The notes: generated by a model not told the origin, from the sequence alone. A stretch of DNA of 64,000 bases from Cololabis saira (GCF_033807715.1 NC_084601.1:20106129-20170128), one strand, 5' to 3'. Shown: positions 34,966 through 47,223, counted from the stretch's first letter. Numbers and translations are program-made.

Positions 34966-35661
34966 ACATGCATCATCTTGCAGCAAAACACATCAATACG
35001 GCTTCTCCAGTTCTCCAATGAGCACTCAGGTATCTGTTGTCCACCATCATTTTTCTCCAAGGATGAAAATAATGTTCGCCTTTTTCCTGATCCTCCTCAA
35101 ATAAACAACCATCTATTTCGTGTTGTTTAATCATCAATATTAGTTTGGTGTTCTCTCAGTTTACCACATACCAGACTCTGAGTTGTGTGACACGTATGTC
35201 TTTAGACTCAGAAGATCAAAGATATTTAGGGAGAACAGAAGCAAATGCTGCAGAGAAAGACCTCAGCTGACCAGTAGGTGCAAAACCAGAAGCCCTATGA
35301 GTCCACAGCATGTATGTGTGCATGACTATGTTGCCCTATTTCATTTAAAGTGTTTATATCAAAACATTATTTGGGTAATATGTGTGCAAAGTATGTTCTC
35401 CCAAATAGAAACACTTGAAAAGTTTTCAAATTCTACAAAGGAAAAGCTTGTTAGGACAGAGCTTAGCAGATTAACATTAGGCTGTGAGTGTTTCCCAAAA
35501 ATGAGTGTTTTTGACAAATTGCAGGAAGAATAAACTTTTTATATTGTAGGAAATTAAAATACTGGAAACCTGAATTAGCAAAAACTTTTTCTTTGTATTA
35601 TTTCTTTATTTGTTTCTTAACTTGTTTTTAGCCAGGCAAGATCATGTGATACAAATAAAGG

Positions 35662-35663
<2 letters not shown>

Positions 35664-35748
<85 letters not shown>
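35664..35748. repeat. (TA)n microsatellite
   Basis: About 42 TA/AT units. The preceding sequence (AACTTGTTTTTAGCCAGGCAAG...AAATAAAGGTC) resembles a LINE 3' tail, so the array may have grown from a retroposon tail. Confidence 0.95.
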
Positions 35749-35751
<3 letters not shown>

Positions 35752-36423
35752 TATATGGAGAGAGAAAGAGAGAGACAATAGCTGCTTTCATCCACATGCT
35801 TTTTCTTTCTTTTTTGTTGCCGTTATGAGTTTGAAATGTTTGTCAAAACAGCCCGCACCAAGAAATGTTTTCTTGCGGCATGACCCATTTTCATCTAGAC
35901 TCACTTGAAAGAGAAATGTTGTTATATCCTTCAGAATGTACTGATTCAACTCTTTCTCAACTCTCAAATTTATTGTTCCATCATTGACGATAAGCCGCCA
36001 AGTTAAACATAATACCATCCCCCTAACACAAAGAGACACCCATGGGCTTATAGTTGTCACAAGCTCCAGGACATGATATAAAAGCACCAAGTTAGATTTC
36101 ACATGGATTCAGAAGGAACATCACACTGAGTTTATATAGCAAATAAGGATTTCTCTCTTTAGCAAAGGCCTTAAAATGTGGGGTCCTTCCAGTTCAAACA
36201 TTGGCAGACTCAGTTGATGCAACAAACATTGGCTTATTTTATGCTTTTGTAAGAGAACAACACCATTCAGTGGCATGTAGGTTGCAGGGTTTTACCGCAT
36301 TGGCCCCCAGGATGCTACTGAATACAGGGGAAGACTAATTAGTGATCTGCTGCAGTCGTGTTGAATTGGTTTCTCCTGAAACGTTTCTCGGAGCCACTTC
36401 CTCATATATCCTCTTACAACTAA

Positions 36424-37071
36424 AGGCTGGGACACCCGATTATTGGCCGTTGGATGCCATTGGGGAATCGAGAGAGGTCGGTGACTCGAGTCGGGTTGGT
36501 GTGCCCCGTGCAGTCGTGCGTCAGCGTTTATTTTGACCGTTTCGACATGTAGAATCGGTCACCAGCCGTGGGCCTCTCTGACCAATCTGATTGGTTGAGT
36601 GGTAGCCCTTGACTAGCGAATCAGAGTTAACCAGAAATGACGATGGTAAATTTATTCGATAGACAGTGACCGCACAGACGCTACACTACACTCTATCATG
36701 TAATCGGTTTGGATCTGGATTGTGTTTGACTGTATTATAATTCCATTATTATCCATTGTATTTTCGATCCTTCTTGACTTCTATCAGAAGTGAAAACACT
36801 GACTGATGACAGCGAGCTCTGTTCAGAACTCTGGACTAGAGCAATCCATCATTTCCAGTTGTTCTTCCATTTCTTTCTGTGCGACATCACAGATTAGCCC
36901 CGCCTGCAGTTATGGGGTTGTATTACGCCTCGCGCATGCGTAGATCGCACGCTCCAGTCGGCGTTAGGTTAGTTTGTTTGGCAGTATTTTTTTGAACAAC
37001 TCAGGGAGCCGACTTTCGGTCCAACTGTTTTTCTACCGATGGCCGGCCGTCGGGTTTGTGTGTCCCGGCCC
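36424..37071. mobile_element. PIF/Harbinger-like MITE with TAA target duplication
   Basis: The left terminus AGGCTGGGACACCCGATTAT and the right terminus (reverse complement GGGCCGGGACACACAAACCC) form an inverted pair. TAA flanks both ends (36421-36423 and 37072-37074). A 3-bp TWA duplication is typical of PIF/Harbinger. About 650 bp with no transposase. Confidence 0.7.
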
Positions 37072-37074
37072 TAA

Positions 37075-39209
37075 GAAGTACCACACACCCTCCTGGTGGT
37101 TATTGAGCTACGCTAAGTGCAAAGACTGCAAACAGGGTGAAGTCTCTCCCTCCCACCAGCAAGGAAATACCCCTAAATCCAGCTCCAGTAAAGCAGTCAT
37201 TTTGTTTTAATTGGTGGAAAATTTTGCCCATTAGGGATTGAAAAACATTTTGGCTATAAAGGAATTCCATATATATTTACTGATGTATTGAATCAGGGCT
37301 TCCTCAAGTACAGTGTTTTACACTTTTGTTTAAACAAGGATTATGTATTGTAACTTTTTGGAGTCTAATTTGGTAACTTCATGTTTATTTGTAGCATTAT
37401 ATGTGTAGTCAAGTCCTGCTGCATACTGCATGTGCTTTTATGGTATGTTGTCATGGGACATAGAGTGCCTGAGACAGTACCTTTACCCCAACCATATGGT
37501 GCATAGTTTAATGCCATAAATCAGAAGAAAAAAACTTTAAAATTCCCAGAAGTGACATGAGAAGATGCCCTGACATTACACTATGGAGTCCAGTCTCCTG
37601 AAGTAGCAAAGTCATCCATCAAAGACTAAGTCATTGTTCCAACCTAGTCTGGTGCACAAAGTGCTGCTCACATCATGTTGCTGAAAGCTATGAAGAAACC
37701 AAATGAGAAAAAGTATTGATTTCAGCCTCAGATCCATCATTCAAAGTTCGAGTTATCCTTACTTTTTGATAAGTCCAGGCCTGAGTAAGAGAAAGCTGGT
37801 AGTAAAGTGTCCTGTGTTTTTAACTATACACCAGAACTCAACACCATTTTTATATGTGGTTAAATTTCCCAACAAATTGACCAAGTAGGCTATGTGCCAA
37901 AAGATTAAAAAAAAAAAATGCATGCGTTTACTGAGGTTGCTACTGTAGTTGGGCTCCTTTGTCCCTGTTCAGTCCTTCGAGGTGAAAAAGTTAAGACCAA
38001 GACAAAAGCTTAAAAAGCATCTACATGTTAAACAGATTAAAATTGTATAGATTTCCAACTTCAGGTATGAAATGCTCAAACGCACAACACTGTGATTGAA
38101 GGAACTTGTGATTGGAGTTGTTTGGCCCTTTCACACAAACACTTTCTGCAGTACTTATCCCTCCTCCCTCGTTTCACATTAACATGCTTCTATCATTAAC
38201 CCCCCCCCATGCCCCACCTACTGCATAATAGCTAGAACTGGATGCAGGAAGAAGGAAATAAGAATGTGTTCCCTTTCTTTTTTCTGTGGAGCATCTTGAA
38301 TGAATGATTGATGTGGGGGGACTGAGATCAGAAAGACATAATCACGGTCTAACGAACGCAGAGCCTTAAGAAATATATACTAGAGGAATGCCATAAATTT
38401 ATAAACAGACCATATTTTAATATACAAGTATGCCACTGAATATTCAAAAAGAGTGAAACAACATTATCTCTGCACCTCTGTGTGGAGAGCATGCTTTATA
38501 TTCCTTCTTTAGTCCGTTTATTCCGGTATACCACCCAAGTTATTGGCTCGTAAACTACGGCAAACCAGGATTAAACACACTCATGTTCATTGTCAGTGGC
38601 TAAATAAATTGCCATTTTCTGTGAGTGACATATGTTTTGTGTGAGGATGTGCAACACCAACGCAGGGAGATAACTTCATTTCCAAGCTTTGAGCACAGAT
38701 GAGGGAAAGACAGTTAGTCCATGTTTCTTATATGAGCACCTTTCACGGGACAAATGGAATGTCAATCAAGCGTCAGTACAAAGATGCCTTCTCCCCGGTG
38801 GGGACCGAGATGCTTTCTGGTGATGCAGCTCTGTTGTTCCAACCTTACTCTGGGTGCACTGGGAATATTTTGTCCTTTTACCTTTCTGTATCCCCTCGCT
38901 CCATTTCAGAACCCCCACCCCCCCCCCCGACAATTAACAATCTCACCGGCTCTCCAAGTTTGCCTCTTCAGGCTTGACTTTTCCTCCAATTTCACTTTTT
39001 TTCATATATACATTATGCTTCTTATCCTTCTTTTTTGTTGTTTTTAATTGTGTGTATTTCTTCCATTAAAAGGCACTATACAAATCATATCCAGGTAGGG
39101 AGAGGGCTTTGGTCTTTTTAACTTCATGCTAAATAAAGAACCCAAGAGACAGAATAGACACCAAAGCAAAATGTGGTTCATTGTTTTTAAAATGGTAACT
39201 GTGTTAAAC
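37075..39209. other. Intergenic DNA, no gene seen
   Basis: AT-rich, with a LINE-type tail fragment (CATTAAAAGGCACTATACAAAT) near 39064-39088 and a poly-C run at about 38918-38928. No gene recognised. Confidence 0.5.
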
Positions 39210-39806
39210 GTTTACATGCACACAAATTCAAATTGTTGCCTTGATCTGACCAATACTGAATTTTTAAAAACCATGTATACACCTTAGCCGGGCTGTAGTC
39301 GAACCCAACTGAAGCTCTTGAGATCGAGCTTTCAGTGCCAGATAATGCGTCCTAATCCGAGTTATTCTGGCATTTATACGCAACCCACGCTTAGCCGAGC
39401 TATCGACTGCCCCGGGACTCCCCCTTCCGGAAGTGACGACACCGCAGGAATTATAACAGTCACGGCATCACAACAACACAGTAACAGAAGAAGAAGAGGG
39501 AGACTTTGCTGCATCTTACCTGCAACATGATCAGGCTAAGTATGTACGACATTTACAGTGCTGCTGCATCATTAGCGTCTGTTTTTTTCGCATTTTGTTG
39601 TTCTCCTTCGCACTTGTTTACTAATTGTACCGGAAGAACGCCAACGCGAAACTGTGCGTGGCGCCACCTAGTGTCGTGGAGTCGAACACACCTCACTCAA
39701 TAATCAATTGAATTATTGCGCATGTATACTTGGATTTCTGGAAAAAACTCCAGTTTAATCCTTAGCTAGGTTGTTGCCAATACCTTGATTTAAATGTGCA
39801 TGAAAC
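39210..39806. mobile_element. Non-autonomous DNA transposon, copy 1
   Basis: Termini GTTTACATGCACACAAATTC and (reverse complement of the right end) GTTTCATGCACATTTAAATC are inverted repeats. The interior shares long near-identical stretches with 44800-45100, including ACGCAACCCACGCTTAGCC, GGCGCCACCTAG and TACTTGGATTTCTGG. About 600 bp with no transposase seen. Confidence 0.7.
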
Positions 39807-40300
39807 CGCACTGACTGAGAGTCCGGTTTTGGTCCGTCTCCTCCACCTCCTCTCTTTGCAGACTTTGTGGTTAAGAAACATGCTTATGTATCTCTAAGGT
39901 TTCTTTTGCTCAGGTTTGTGAAACTTGGTCCGTAAAAACTAGTATTTTTAATGCTCTTGGTGTTTCTTATGAAATGTGAGAAAAAATAAAAGCCTTGTAG
40001 TGCCCACACAGCTCTGTAAAAGCTTTGTTAAAGGGGTGCTTTATAAGCCTTAATGCAAAATAAGAGAGTACACTTACTGCACTAAATATGAAGAAGCATA
40101 GCTCCGGTATGTCCGAGGCCAGAACATCCTCCCTCGCTGCAGCAGTATGTCACTGGTCACGTTCTGTCCAACAGTGAGCTGATCGTGTTGATCAAGTTTA
40201 ATCAATCCCAGCCAGTGAAATACAGGCTCATTGTTAAAAAAAGAAAACATTTTTTGAAGTGCTCTCTAGGATTGCATGATTTATAAATAACAACCTGAGT
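39807..40300. other. Intergenic DNA, no gene seen
   Basis: No recognised feature. Confidence 0.5.
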
Positions 40301-40304
40301 GTAT

Positions 40305-40450
40305 ACTTCCAGTGATCCAGGTCATGGTAATCCTCAAGGGCTTTAATGCAGCAATTGGACTTCTTTATTCTGGCTCTTGGAGATGTTTTCCTTCCATCCA
40401 GAAGGCTTCTTCAGTTTCAACTGACAATTGGGGAGTTTTGAACTTATAAA
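40305..40450. repeat. Dispersed fish repeat (possibly Penelope-like or LINE-associated)
   Basis: Contains GTGATCCAGGTCATGGTAAT and CTCTTGGAGATGTTTTCC...CCAGAAGGCTTCTTCAGTTT, a word order I recognise as a frequent fish repeat. On the minus strand it would read as a short protein phrase containing KKPS. Assignment is tentative. Confidence 0.4.
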
Positions 40451-40972
40451 CTCCTGAAGTCATATGCAAATAACTGATCACTTCTCAGACCCACCATCAG
40501 CCGCATAAACTCGGTTCCCTACAATGTTACCAAACACCTCACCACCATCTAGCCTCTCCGGTTGGAAACTGTAAAAAAAAAAAACAATGGACGAAACTTT
40601 CGTCACATGATTCAGCGGTTTCTGAAGAATGGTTTTGAAGCCTCTTTTTCATTACACCAAGCGCAGGAACATGCCCACTGTGTGTCAATCAAAGTTAGCA
40701 ATATCCACTAGCTTCGTCAGCTGATAGCCGCCGAATTAGCTGCAGAGCTGCTGACAGACCTTTAGAGGGAAATATGATGTTTAACATGTTGTCTTGACGG
40801 CAAAATCAAAAATTACAGTTGCGTTTAGCAACGCTGGTTAATGTAAACTGCTGATTGTTTCGCTAAGCATGGTAGCATGACAGTAATGGATGAGGAAGTG
40901 ATTATAGCTGGCCATTGGCTGAGGAGAGTGTCAATCAATCATATTAAAAATAAATGTATTTCTTCATATTAA

Positions 40973-41878
40973 GGGCCAATCGCAATGTTCACCCTACTCA
41001 CTACCACTAGCCCTCACCCACTACCACTTCACCCTCAAAATGAAGCCACAAGGGGTAGGGCTTTGTAATCTTAGGGATTGGGACACCACTTGCTACGTCA
41101 CTACGCAGTTACGTTTGCACATACGTCACACCATATCAGGAAGCCGAGAGCTAAAAGCAAGCTAGAAGCTGTTTTAATTTCCGCTGTAACGCTGTTAATA
41201 TGCCACTTTATTAAGTTTTAATATTTTTTCAGGAGTAAAAGTAACCGTTAAGATCCCCAACCTGGGCTCAGTTTATCCAAATAACCCCTGTTAAGAAATT
41301 TGCTCCGATGTTTTCGGGGATGAGAAGAGCCGCCTGCGATTTATGGTTCCGCGTTTAATCGACGCAGAGCCTACAGCGTAGGTTACGTGGCAACGCGCAC
41401 CGTACAGCGTGCGACGCCGTGTAACATACACCTACGCTGAACCATAAATCAGCCTTTATTCTGGCAAGATCTGAAAAAACGAGCAAGCGAGTGATTATGT
41501 ACATTCACTGAGTGAATATTATGAAAGTAAAATATATATTTCTCTCTAGAAATGTAATCAAAACGCATTTTTATGCAGAAACTAACTCAAAATATTGACT
41601 TTATTCACTAAAAATGAGAAATGTCTGCCATGTTTTTTTGTTCGATTCAGTCTGCAAATGATGACGTAAAGCATTCTGGGAAATTTTCTCTAGCCCTCGG
41701 TCAGCGAGTCAGCATCTGAAATCCCTCGCTCTGAAGGGCTAGATTCATACACCCCCTCGTTATGCCCACTACCCCTACATGCAAAGAGGAATTGGGACAC
41801 CACTACCCTCACGGGAACGCACAAAATGTAGGGGTAGGGCTGAAAAGTATGGCTAGGGGGGAGTATTGGGACTGGCCC
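40973..41878. mobile_element. PIF/Harbinger-like non-autonomous element with TAA target duplication
   Basis: Left GGGCCAATCGCAATGTTCAC and right (reverse complement) GGGCCAGTCCCAATACTCCC are inverted termini. Both are followed by further inverted CCCTAC/GTAGGG and GGGACACCACT motifs. TAA lies on both sides (40970-40972 and 41879-41881). It carries palindromic MITE copy B inside. No transposase. Confidence 0.75.
41335..41455. mobile_element. Palindromic MITE-like element, copy B
   Basis: Arms GATTTATGGTTCCGCGTTTAA and GAACCATAAATCAGCCTT, with interior CCTACAGCGTAGG units. It is nested in the 40973-41878 element. Confidence 0.8.
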
Positions 41879-42126
41879 TAACTCTCCTGATGTGGTATCA
41901 CTCCTTACATTTAAACACAAAAATTTGCACTTTCTACTTGCATTATCAAAACAGGCAGGTTATTTTTTCAAAATCCACAGATGAGGACATGACATAAAAG
42001 ATATTACTAACTAGAGAGGGAAGTCAAGTGCGTGTCCGGGTTATGATAGAGGGAAAATCTGCAGGGCGACTGGAGGAAGTGAGGGATCCAGGGAGTGTCG
42101 TGAAGTCATATAACGATACAGCAGAT

Positions 42127-42279
42127 ATGGAAAAGCAAGACATTCCCCATCCGTGGCCATATTGAAAAGAGCTGTCTGATGTTGTTGGCTCCAAGAATGA
42201 TTCTCACCGTATGCTGTGCATCTGGTACAAGCCTAAAAGCCAGAATTTGCTGTCTAATCTGAAAAAGCACAGAACTTAA
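42127..42279 (+). pseudogene. BED zinc-finger fragment of a hAT-type transposase, broken
   Basis: The plus-strand frame reads HPWPY, a stop (TGA 42163-42165), then KELSDVVGSKNDSHRMLC...SNLKKH. The W-P-Y start, VGSKND phrase, Cys spacing and final LKKH match the BED-type zinc finger found at the N-terminus of fish hAT transposases and ZBED proteins. The in-frame stop and the absence of downstream transposase show a dead fragment. Confidence 0.55.
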
Positions 42280-43068
42280 TAATCATTTAATGGCAGTTGT
42301 TTTACAACTCTAGCACTGCCGTGGAACCTCTGGTCAGGTCAGTCTTTTTAACTTGCAGCAAAACCGAATCTGTCCGGTGGTGTTGGTTCCTGTAAAAGCA
42401 CTCTGCAGGTTAGTTAAAGAAGAATGGCTGTTTTTTTGTGTATGTTTTTTTTTAGTTTTTGCCAAGTTATGTTTATTATTGTTGGCAAAAAATAAGTTTT
42501 AGTTCTTACCTTTTTTTAGTGATGTACATCTAAGATTGTACCTCTCTACTTTCACTTGAGTAAAGAAGCTGAATCAGTACTTTTACTTTTACCAGTCTTC
42601 TTTTCACCCATGTATCTGTACTTCTACTTTTGCCACATCTGGTCAAGAGTCACGTTTCACATTACCCCTATATTTGATCAAAACTTAAATATTGCAAAGG
42701 AAAAACTTTAATGGTTACACCTATAATTAAAAAAACTACCAAATATCCCAAAAACCTTGTTAGGCATTAATTAACTGGTTTTCCAGACGTGTCAATGATC
42801 CAGTTTATCGCAAAGGTATAATGGAAACACTTTTTCTGCATTTGTATGTCTTGGCATCACTGGATGTGACGTATTTGGTCAATCTAAAGTGATCAAAATC
42901 TAGTTTCCAGCTGTTTTTGGCCTCATTGATATGATGTACTTGTGCAATAACACTTAATCCTTATGCAGTACTGCATTACACAAGGCCTTGAAATCAAACA
43001 ACTGAGACTCAAACAGTTTTTTTGTACCAGGCTGTAAATGTGTTTACTTCTGCTGTAAAATTAGACAT
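42280..43068. other. Intergenic DNA with an ACTT-rich low-complexity stretch
   Basis: At about 42545-42650 there are repeated ACTTTTACTT, TTCACTTGAGTAAAG and TACTTCTACTTTTGCC motifs, typical of a degenerate fish interspersed repeat. Otherwise nothing recognised. Confidence 0.4.
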
Positions 43069-43522
43069 TTAAAGGGGACCTATTATGGCATTTAATGTAT
43101 ATTTTAAACAGGCCTTGAATGTCTTAAAAACAATCTAAAGCTTGTTTTTTCTACATAAAACAGAAATTCAGCCTGTGGGCCATGTCTCTAGTTTAACCGC
43201 TTCTAACCTCTTTTCTGTGCTGGATTCTGAGGGGAGGGGAGGCTATGATAATGAGGCCCTGTGCTGATTGGCTGCCTGAATGACATGTAGGAGGGGAGAG
43301 AACAAAACCTCGCTCCGGCCAGAGCAGCCGGCTGCGTACACAAAGCGTGTCCCATGCGAGAAGCTTCCGCGACAAAATTCCATTGCTTTATTTTTTTTGT
43401 ATTGGACTGTCCTAACTGGCCGCGAGTTTAACGGTTTCAGTGTGCACAGAGAGCGTCCGATGTCACGCAGCTCGACGTGATAGTCGGACGCTCTCATTCA
43501 GTTACACGGTGGAAACGGATCT

Positions 43523-43615
43523 TAAAGCCTGATTTACGGTTTTGCGTTAAATCGACGCGTACCCTACGCCGTAGGCTCTGCGTTGGTGTAACGCGGAACC
43601 ATAAATCAGCCTTTA
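43523..43615. mobile_element. Palindromic MITE-like element, copy C
   Basis: Arms AAGCCTGATTTACGGTTTTG and ACGCGGAACCATAAATCAGC, with a single central CCTACGCCGTAGG palindrome. TA on both outer edges. It is nested in the piggyBac-like element. Confidence 0.85.
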
Positions 43616-44286
43616 GTCACCTCGTCTTCACACAGGAAGATTTAATTGAATTCTGAACAGGTACACCACAGTTATTTACTCCGATCCCTCATCATTTCAT
43701 ATGTTACAAGAAATCACAACACTGAATTTTCACAAATGGCAACTTTATTGTTAAAAAAATAAGAACATAAGTTGTATATAAATAACATGTATGCACTATT
43801 GCTGGCTCAAGGAAGGACAGTGCGTCTTCTGAAGGTGTCGTTGAACAGCTTCAGGTGCTTGGAAGATCTGAAACCATGAACAGAAGAAAAATGTATTACG
43901 GTACTAATAGAGCTCCGGTGTTCCCTAACACTCCGTTAGGGAACACTGGAGCCACCGGGGCTCCTCACCGGTCCGGTCCAGTGTGTGGCCTCCGGTGCTC
44001 CGGAGCTAAGCTAAATACTTAGCCCATGCAAAGATCATACTTGTAGACAAATATAAATAACATTAAAAAAATAACGTCACTTACCACTGACTCGTGTGCA
44101 GTTGCCGGGTCTGTACTGTTGGAACTGATCCTTTTATGAGGGTAAATGTCGATGCAAAAGCTCATTTTTACTATCCCTCGCTGTGGAAACCGGTGGAAAC
44201 AGCCACCGCTTCTAAACGATGGCTGAAGCTCCAGCCGGCAGAGTTAGTTGTGGGCGTGGTTTCAGCAGCGAAGGCCGACCTATGGA

Positions 44287-44324
44287 AATCAGCTCCTGTC
44301 CTTACGTAAGGACAGGAGCTGATT
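44287..44324. repeat. Perfect 38-bp palindrome
   Basis: AATCAGCTCCTGTCCTTAC is followed immediately by its exact reverse complement with no spacer, centred on TACGTA. It is internal to the 43073-44492 element. Confidence 0.9.
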
Positions 44325-44799
44325 CTGAACGGCTCGTAGAAACCACATGACACTGGAAGATTCATCCGGGTGGGGTGTACAGACCCTGCAGAAATTCATG
44401 GGATTTCATCTTTCCTGTGTTGGCAGGGTGAGGGGAGATCACTTTATATATGTTAAAACAAGAAAAAATGTGTTTTTCATAATAGGTCCCCTTTAAACAG
44501 GAAGGTTTATGGAGACCAGCTTGCTTTTGCATCTTAGTTCTGCATCAGTCTCAACTTGGAAGTCAGAAACACTAACCATCTATGTATGGAACCTGGATAA
44601 TTTGCAAACTTGAATTTGGCGAGCTGTTTTACGTACATGTACAGTACATATTAAACCGTAACGTTATTGACACACAGAAAGTGAAGAAGCGGGAAGACTG
44701 TTTAGCCAATCAGAATGCAGAACACAATGCACAATGCAAATCCGTGAAGCAGCAAGACCGTGAAAGGTGAACTGCGTTATAGCAAGGGATTACAGTATT

Positions 44800-45102
44800 C
44801 CGGTATGTATACGCAACCCACGCTTAGCCAAGCTAGCGACTGCCCCGAGACTCCTCCTTCTGGAAGTGATGACACAGCGAAAGCCAGAATATCAACATAG
44901 TTGAAGAAGAAGACAAACAACAAAGAAGGAACCAGAAGCCAGCGCAAAAGTGCATTTGGCGCCACCTAGCATCGTGGAGTAGAGCGCAACTCACTCAATA
45001 ATTGATTGTCTTCTCGCGCATATATACTTGGATTTCTGGGAAACTCCAGTTTAATCCTTAGCCTGATTGTTACCAGTAGCTTGATTTAGATGTGCATGTA
45101 GC
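44800..45102. mobile_element. Non-autonomous DNA transposon, copy 2 (left-truncated)
   Basis: Shares ACGCAACCCACGCTTAGCC, GGCGCCACCTAG, TACTTGGATTTCTGG and CCAGTTTAATCCTTAGC with 39210-39806 in the same order. The right terminus AGATGTGCATGTAG matches, while the left terminal part is not seen. Confidence 0.7.
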
Positions 45103-46550
45103 AACACTGAGTCTTTGCAAACTTCTGTTTGAATGATAATTGTGGGAAACAGTGCTCCCAGATGTGTACCTGACTGGACCTCTCCCTCTCCACGACCTGT
45201 TCAAGTAAAATGACCAGTGTGAGAGACAAAGGGCCTCCAGTGTCCTTGTTGCCAACATCTGCACACATGGAAAGCAGAGCATTGAACTCATAGCCACTGG
45301 GTAAGGTACGTGGGTCACCTGAAAAAACTACATCCTGCAGATGCAAATCTACCATCTAAACAGGAAGTTCTGGTGAAGTGCTGCTCCGATGGCTGTCCCT
45401 GAAATGCTCCATGTCCATCAGCGTTCTCTCCCTCTCGTAGTTTGTATCCACTTAGGGGTCACTCTCCTGATCTAAAGCTCTCTGTCCGTGGTCACTTGAT
45501 TAGGCCGGATTGCCAGACATCAGACAATTTTAATTTGTTCCCATCTTAACTTTGTTTTAAAATGTGGGCGTATGTAAAACAGTCTTGTGCCCCTCCTCCA
45601 TCTTAACAGCTTTGCTCCTGCAGACATTTCTTTAAAGCTAATGAAAATATGTAAGGATAATACGTGTAAGACTTTAATATTTCATTATTGGACAGGACAT
45701 ATCAGGCTTTAAATGTAAAAATTTAGCAGGACACTGGGGGTTCTTATAAGAGTATTACACTCGTCACAGGGAGAGCTGATAAAAGTATACTCAGCTTCAA
45801 AGTTAATAACAAAAGCTCTGATTTATTCTGTAGTTGAATATTGCAGTCCTATTAAAAAAAAAGAAAGAAAGACACTCTTTAGTGAAAATGGTTGTGCAAG
45901 AACATAATTGCCACCCGACATTTAATGGTAACACAAAGAAATTAAAGTATTTTGAGTGTCGATCCTCCAAGATGCCCTATTGTGCTATTTGAAAGAAAGT
46001 AATCCAGATGTGCAGAGCCTGTGGGCTTTTGCTTCGCCAACATTAGGGCATGCCACCATTTCCGTGAAGTTATCTTTTTGCAGACAGACAAACATGCAAA
46101 CAAGGTGCAATGATCGCCCACCTCTGTGTCGACTCGTTATAGTCGAGTTCATTATAATTCCTTCTGTTTGTGCTCAAGTGTCGGGATTTATGAGTTCAAG
46201 GTTGGAGGTTTGAACCGAAACTCCCACCGAGGTCAGAATTCCTGCTTGAAAGCTCAGATAAACCTCACCTATACGCCAGAATCCCACAAGGCTGGTCCTC
46301 TACCAGAGAAAAAGTTAAAATAAAGTAAACATTCAACAAAGCAAGATCTCAGATTATTACAACACATTTTAAAGTAATTAAATATTCCTTTCAATTACAC
46401 TGAAACGGATATTTTAGCATGAAAAAACTCCACAGTGCTGCTAACCTAGAATAGTTTAACGCAAAAGTAAAGAATGAAAAGTGACCAAATGAGCGGTGAG
46501 GGGATGCTGAGCAAAGCACGGTCCTCATGGAGAGACCAGCTGTGGAAGTC
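45103..46550. other. Intergenic DNA, no gene seen
   Basis: No recognised coding, RNA or repeat feature. Confidence 0.5.
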
Positions 46551-46554
46551 AATC

Positions 46555-46900
46555 ATCTCTGTGATCTGGCTGCTTGATTGATTATTTTAATTATTCCCCG
46601 TGTAAGAATAAATCTCAGCTAAGAAAAACTTCTGAAAATGCTGAATTCAATACAGAAATGTGTTCAAGAACATTATTTACCTCTCTGTCTCCCACATCTC
46701 TCCGTTTCTCTCCAAACTAAAGGTGGGTTGGGGAGGGAAAAAAACACGGTGTTTCCACTTCATCGGGGCGCGCGCACTTTAAGGCTCGGTTATTAAAAAC
46801 ATGACAAGCCATTCAGCTGCTAAAGGTGCTTACTCAAGGGAATGCGCGCGGTGTTTATTGTTTGATTAATTTGCTCGGGGGAGAACCTGAAATTTCCCCA
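46555..46900. promoter_or_regulatory. Candidate cis-regulatory region upstream of irx4
   Basis: Non-repetitive stretch 0.9-1.2 kb before the irx4 start with clustered A/T homeodomain-like cores (TTGATTGATTATTTTAATTA, GTTTATTGTTTGATTAATTT) set in GC-balanced DNA. Inference from motif density only. Confidence 0.3.
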
Positions 46901-47155
46901 CTCGTGGATGCGGGAGGGGGAGTGACAGCGAGATTTCTCCGTGGTGACAAGTTATCTAAACTACAGGGCAAAACGATTATGCTAATACCAGGGTGTAGTC
47001 ATCAATCATCTCGTGTCAATGTGGTGTCAACGCATCACTATGATCCCCCCTCCCTTCCCACGGACACGCTGTGTTGTTGTGAGCGCGCCTGGGCGCGCGG
47101 GGGGGCATTTGGAGAGTCGAACAGTCTTTTGACGCCTGGGGGACACTCAGTGGGC

Positions 47156-47223
47156 TAAAGTCTGAATTATGGTTCTGCGTTAAATCTGCGTCGGTGTAAC
47201 GCGGAACCATAAATCCGCCTTTA
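47156..47223. mobile_element. Palindromic MITE-like element, copy D (irx4 5' flank)
   Basis: Shortest member: arms ATTATGGTTCTGCGTTAAAT and TAACGCGGAACCATAAAT, with only a small loop and none of the interior CGCCGTAGG units. It ends 557 bp upstream of the irx4 start codon. Confidence 0.85.

Larger units (their letters stand above)
43073..44492. mobile_element. piggyBac-like non-autonomous element (TTAA target)
   Basis: Termini AGGGGACCTATTATG and CATAATAGGTCCCCT are inverted, and TTAA flanks both (43069-43072 and 44493-44496). TTAA duplication is the piggyBac hallmark. About 1.4 kb with no transposase recognised. The interior holds palindromic MITE copy C, a hairpin at 43910-43953 and a perfect 38-bp palindrome at 44287-44324. 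Confidence 0.7.
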
